A stretch of 6,635 bases of DNA from an uncultured Oscillospiraceae bacterium (GTDB lineage: Bacteria > Bacillota > Clostridia > Oscillospirales > Ruminococcaceae): the NCBI GenBank assembly GCA_910577365.1, contig CAJTMU010000013.1, positions 19,643 to 26,277 of the forward strand, given 5' to 3'. Of the stretch, positions 4,945-6,635 are shown in pieces (the first letter of the stretch is position 1; the number at the start of each line of letters is the position of its first letter). The notes below the pieces were generated by a model, which worked only from the letters and a program-made list of their open reading frames with translations, did not search any database and was not told the origin of the DNA. A program made the translations under genes and the position numbers.

Positions 4945-5433
4945 TCATCTGGCTTTTAAATATTCGCCCATAAGCTCATTGCAGACCTTGCCGCCGCTCA
5001 GCAGCTCCTCCGCGGTTTTTTCGTCAAACCATTCGGCACTGTCGACCTCACCTGACAGCGTGAAATCTCCGTGCTCCGCAATTACCGCAAAGCCCGCCAT
5101 TAGATTGTCGTCGCGTCCAAAATAATAACTTTTAAGGTACTTCACTTCCTTGACTTTAAGCCCTGTTTCCTCCTCGACCTCACGCGCGGCAGCCTCCTCA
5201 AGCGTTTCACCGCGCTGAACGTAACCTGCAACGCATACCCAGCGATCCGAAACATATCCCTGCTTTATCAGCGCGAACTGCCCCGCGCCGTCTGTCACAA
5301 GGCAGATAACGCAGGGATAGGAGAAGCTGAAAAACGGTCGCCGGCAGCTTCCGCAGTAGGGTACTTCCCCCTCGTCGCCTATCTCCTTTAAAATCAGCTT
5401 TTCTCCGCATTGCGGACAATATTTGAATATCAT
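4945..5433 (-). CDS. Zinc-ribbon Nudix hydrolase (NudC-like)
   Basis: This encodes a 162-residue protein. An N-terminal zinc ribbon has Cys6, Cys9, Cys27 and Cys30 (YCPQCG ... YCGSC). A Nudix domain follows whose box fits GX5EX7REUXEEXGU exactly from Gly70 to Leu92 (GYVQRGE ... REVEEETGL). Such enzymes cleave nucleoside diphosphates linked to another group, giving two phosphorylated products with Mg or Mn. The ribbon plus Nudix layout resembles NADH pyrophosphatase. However, the SQPWPFP signature expected after the Nudix box is replaced by KSYYFGRDDNLMAGF, and the protein is much shorter than E. coli NudC, so another substrate is likely. I start at ATG 5433 because AGGAGG (5439-5444) lies 5 bases upstream. 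A TTG-initiated extension to 5460 would read through this site. It follows the ECF T gene with a 74-base gap that also holds a possible promoter. Confidence 0.88.
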   Translation of the reverse strand: MIFKYCPQCGEKLILKEIGDEGEVPYCGSCRRPFFSFSYPCVICLVTDGAGQFALIKQGYVSDRWVCVAGYVQRGETLEEAAAREVEEETGLKVKEVKYLKSYYFGRDDNLMAGFAVIAEHGDFTLSGEVDSAEWFDEKTAEELLSGGKVCNELMGEYLKAR

Positions 5434-5477
5434 TTCGTCCTCCTTTTTGCTTGTCGACAAATCGTATGGGCGGCGCT

Positions 5478-5505
5478 ATTATACCGAAAAGCCGCTCCAT
5501 GTCTT
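5478..5505 (-). promoter_or_regulatory. Possible internal promoter for the Nudix gene
   Basis: On the minus strand AAGACA (5500-5505) and TATAAT (5478-5483) are 16 bases apart, within the gap after the ECF T stop codon. The start would be near 5471, about 38 bases before ATG 5433. The -35 hexamer equals that of the AraC-GGDEF promoter. The Nudix gene may therefore be transcribed alone as well as with EcfT. Confidence 0.45.
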
Positions 5506-5507
5506 TT

Positions 5508-6419
5508 TCATAGGTTTCCCTCACTTCGCCCAGAAGATTCCCGTAAAATCTGCGGCGTGCTTTCTTCTGCTATTGTCAAGCTCCTTACAAGTCGTACATT
5601 ACCGCGCTTTATTTCCTCCCGCAGGATAAGCGCGGCAGGGAGTAAGCACAATATCCCGAACGCAGCGTACAGGGCGATATCCGAAGGGCGGAATTTCAGC
5701 GGCGAAAGGGCGGGGTAGAAATAGAATATCCCCGCGCCCGCCATGGTCAGTGCGATGCATGATATCCCGCAGATAGCCACCACAAAAAGCACCGCAAGAT
5801 CTCGGCTCGTTAATCGGTATTCGGAATAGAAACCGCGTCTGCCTGTTCCATATCCGCGGGCTCTCATGGAATCCGCAACAGACATAGCTTCCTCAGCGGA
5901 ATAGCTCAGTGCGGCGGAGAAAGCACCAAGTTGCTCCCTGAGAGAGACAGCGCGGCGCGCACCCGCAAACTCGGCGGCTCTGCCGATAAAAAGCGGCACA
6001 AAGCGTATCGCGCAGCTTAAAACCAGACCCGCGGCAGGGAATATCCTGCCCAGAAGCCATATATATTTGTCGCTTGTCATAAAGCGTACCGCCGCAGCAC
6101 CCCACATCACAGAAGCTGCCAGCATCGCTCCGAAAGCCGCACCGTACAGCAGAGCTTCCAGCGTAAAAGCGATATCTCCCACAAAGAACAGCGGTGTCGC
6201 ACCGTTATGGGCAAAAACGGGGTTGGTTATTGCCGCCAGCGCTGCTGTCGCAATCAGCCATGGCGCTCCGCGCATCCGCCCTGACAAAGCCGCAGTCAGC
6301 GCCGCACCCAAAAGCGATTCAGCAAGAATTATCGGATTGCGGCTGAATATAGTCATACCTATCACGGAAAAGAAATACAGAAAGCACGGGATAGGGTGAA
6401 GCTTTTCAAGCGTTCTCAT
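5508..6419 (-). CDS. ecfT: Energy-coupling factor transporter transmembrane protein EcfT
   Basis: This encodes a 303-residue CbiQ/EcfT-type membrane protein, the T subunit that links the paired ATPases of an ECF importer to a substrate-binding S subunit. Hydrophobic segments lie at about 11-27, 31-47, 53-70, 85-112, 120-145, 208-228 and 246-266. NPVFAHNGATPLFFVGD (66-82) and the cytosolic coupling motif SMRARGYGTGRR (184-195) are typical of the family. No S or ATPase gene is visible, so the substrate is unknown; the T subunit may be shared by several S subunits or belong to a dedicated operon running off the window. A hydrophilic tail of about 35 residues follows the last membrane segment. 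ATG 6419 has AAGGAG (6425-6430) 5 bases upstream. It overlaps the preceding reading frame by ATGA, or follows a TAA at 6429-6431 in the other candidate frame; both suggest translational coupling. Confidence 0.88.
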   Translation of the reverse strand: MRTLEKLHPIPCFLYFFSVIGMTIFSRNPIILAESLLGAALTAALSGRMRGAPWLIATAALAAITNPVFAHNGATPLFFVGDIAFTLEALLYGAAFGAMLAASVMWGAAAVRFMTSDKYIWLLGRIFPAAGLVLSCAIRFVPLFIGRAAEFAGARRAVSLREQLGAFSAALSYSAEEAMSVADSMRARGYGTGRRGFYSEYRLTSRDLAVLFVVAICGISCIALTMAGAGIFYFYPALSPLKFRPSDIALYAAFGILCLLPAALILREEIKRGNVRLVRSLTIAEESTPQILRESSGRSEGNL

Positions 6420-6635
6420 TGCTGCTCCTTAATATTTGTCCGCAAAATGGCGGTAAAATTCAAACTCTTCGTCCTCGGCGGTTTCCATGCAATGAACTCT
6501 CCCAGTTCACTTTTCATCTGCTCATATTTGACAGAAGCTTCTGTATTCCCGAAATATGCTGTATGATCAAAAGCATCGTGTACCCCGACTGTGACAGCAC
6601 AAACCGTGTTCAGCTCTTTACGGGCGATGCGTGTG
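6416..6635 (-). CDS. C-terminal part of an unrecognised gene upstream of ecfT (partial)
   Basis: The minus-strand frame from 6634 is open to a TGA at 6416-6418 that overlaps the ecfT ATG in the classic ATGA arrangement. It reads RKELNTVCAVTVGVHDAFDH ... YEQMKSELGEFIA and then WKPPRTKSLNFTA. I do not recognise a family. The first two thirds look like real coding sequence. The last third is less convincing, because another minus frame over 6429-6488 encodes the natural-looking METAEDEEFEFYRHFADKY and ends in a TAA that overlaps the ecfT ribosome binding site. A single-base shift somewhere around 6486-6510 would join the two. The gene may be intact with the ATGA end, or frameshifted. The amino terminus lies beyond the window. 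Confidence 0.45.
   Translation of the reverse strand, partial: TRIARKELNTVCAVTVGVHDAFDHTAYFGNTEASVKYEQMKSELGEFIAWKPPRTKSLNFTAILRTNIKEQQ

Noticed and set aside
5434..5460. TTG-initiated extension of the Nudix protein to 5460
   Set aside because: The extension contains the AGGAGG ribosome binding site of ATG 5433.
6486..6510. Programmed -1 frameshifting to explain the frame conflict
   Set aside because: I found no X XXY YYZ slippery heptamer in the right frame; mutation, an assembly error or coincidence is simpler.
6431..6634. Plus-strand frame open across the right edge
   Set aside because: It is in exact codon register with the minus-strand frame and lacks a start or ribosome binding site, so it is most likely an antisense shadow.

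Overview
The window looks like a chromosomal segment from a low-to-moderate GC Firmicute of the Clostridia type, plausibly a gut Ruminococcus or Oscillospiraceae relative. This is inferred from strong GGAGG-type ribosome binding sites, sigma-A-like promoters, AT-rich spacers, an ECF-transporter T subunit and an AraC-GGDEF fusion. I see no rRNA, tRNA, transposase, phage gene or CRISPR array.

Layout. Bases 1-161 are intergenic and hold a palindrome and a dispersed repeat. A HAD-family phosphatase gene (162-716, minus) follows with a near-consensus promoter. About 310 bases of spacer separate it from a divergent plus-strand pair: a gene for an unusual Gly/Ser/aromatic repeat protein (1032-1790), then a putative GT-A-type glycosyltransferase gene (1861-2706). 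A hairpin lies between the two, and another lies after the second. Next, on the minus strand, an AraC-GGDEF gene (3603-4442) is followed by a cytidine/adenosine-deaminase-fold gene (2902-3531) in one apparent transcription unit. The 500-base gap at 4443-4944 is rich in palindromes, including a 31-bp stem. Beyond it on the minus strand are an ECF transporter T subunit (5508-6419) and a zinc-ribbon Nudix hydrolase (4945-5433). The far edge holds the C-terminal part of an unrecognised gene with a reading-frame conflict.

How the genes may work together. The most novel part is the pair at 1032-2706. The first product has three 27-residue units built from GSF/GSY pentads and EWEWEW strands. The second has a DTD motif typical of sugar-nucleotide-dependent transferases. 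A modified-substrate and modifying-enzyme relationship is an attractive but unproven reading. The AraC-GGDEF protein keeps the diguanylate cyclase active-site residues and may link transcription to c-di-GMP. EcfT would energise a vitamin or metal uptake system whose S and ATPase subunits are not visible here.

Intergenic elements are the second theme. Two hairpins share an apical sequence but have different arms. A roughly 40-base repeat occurs in inverted orientation at 111-150 and 4571-4610.
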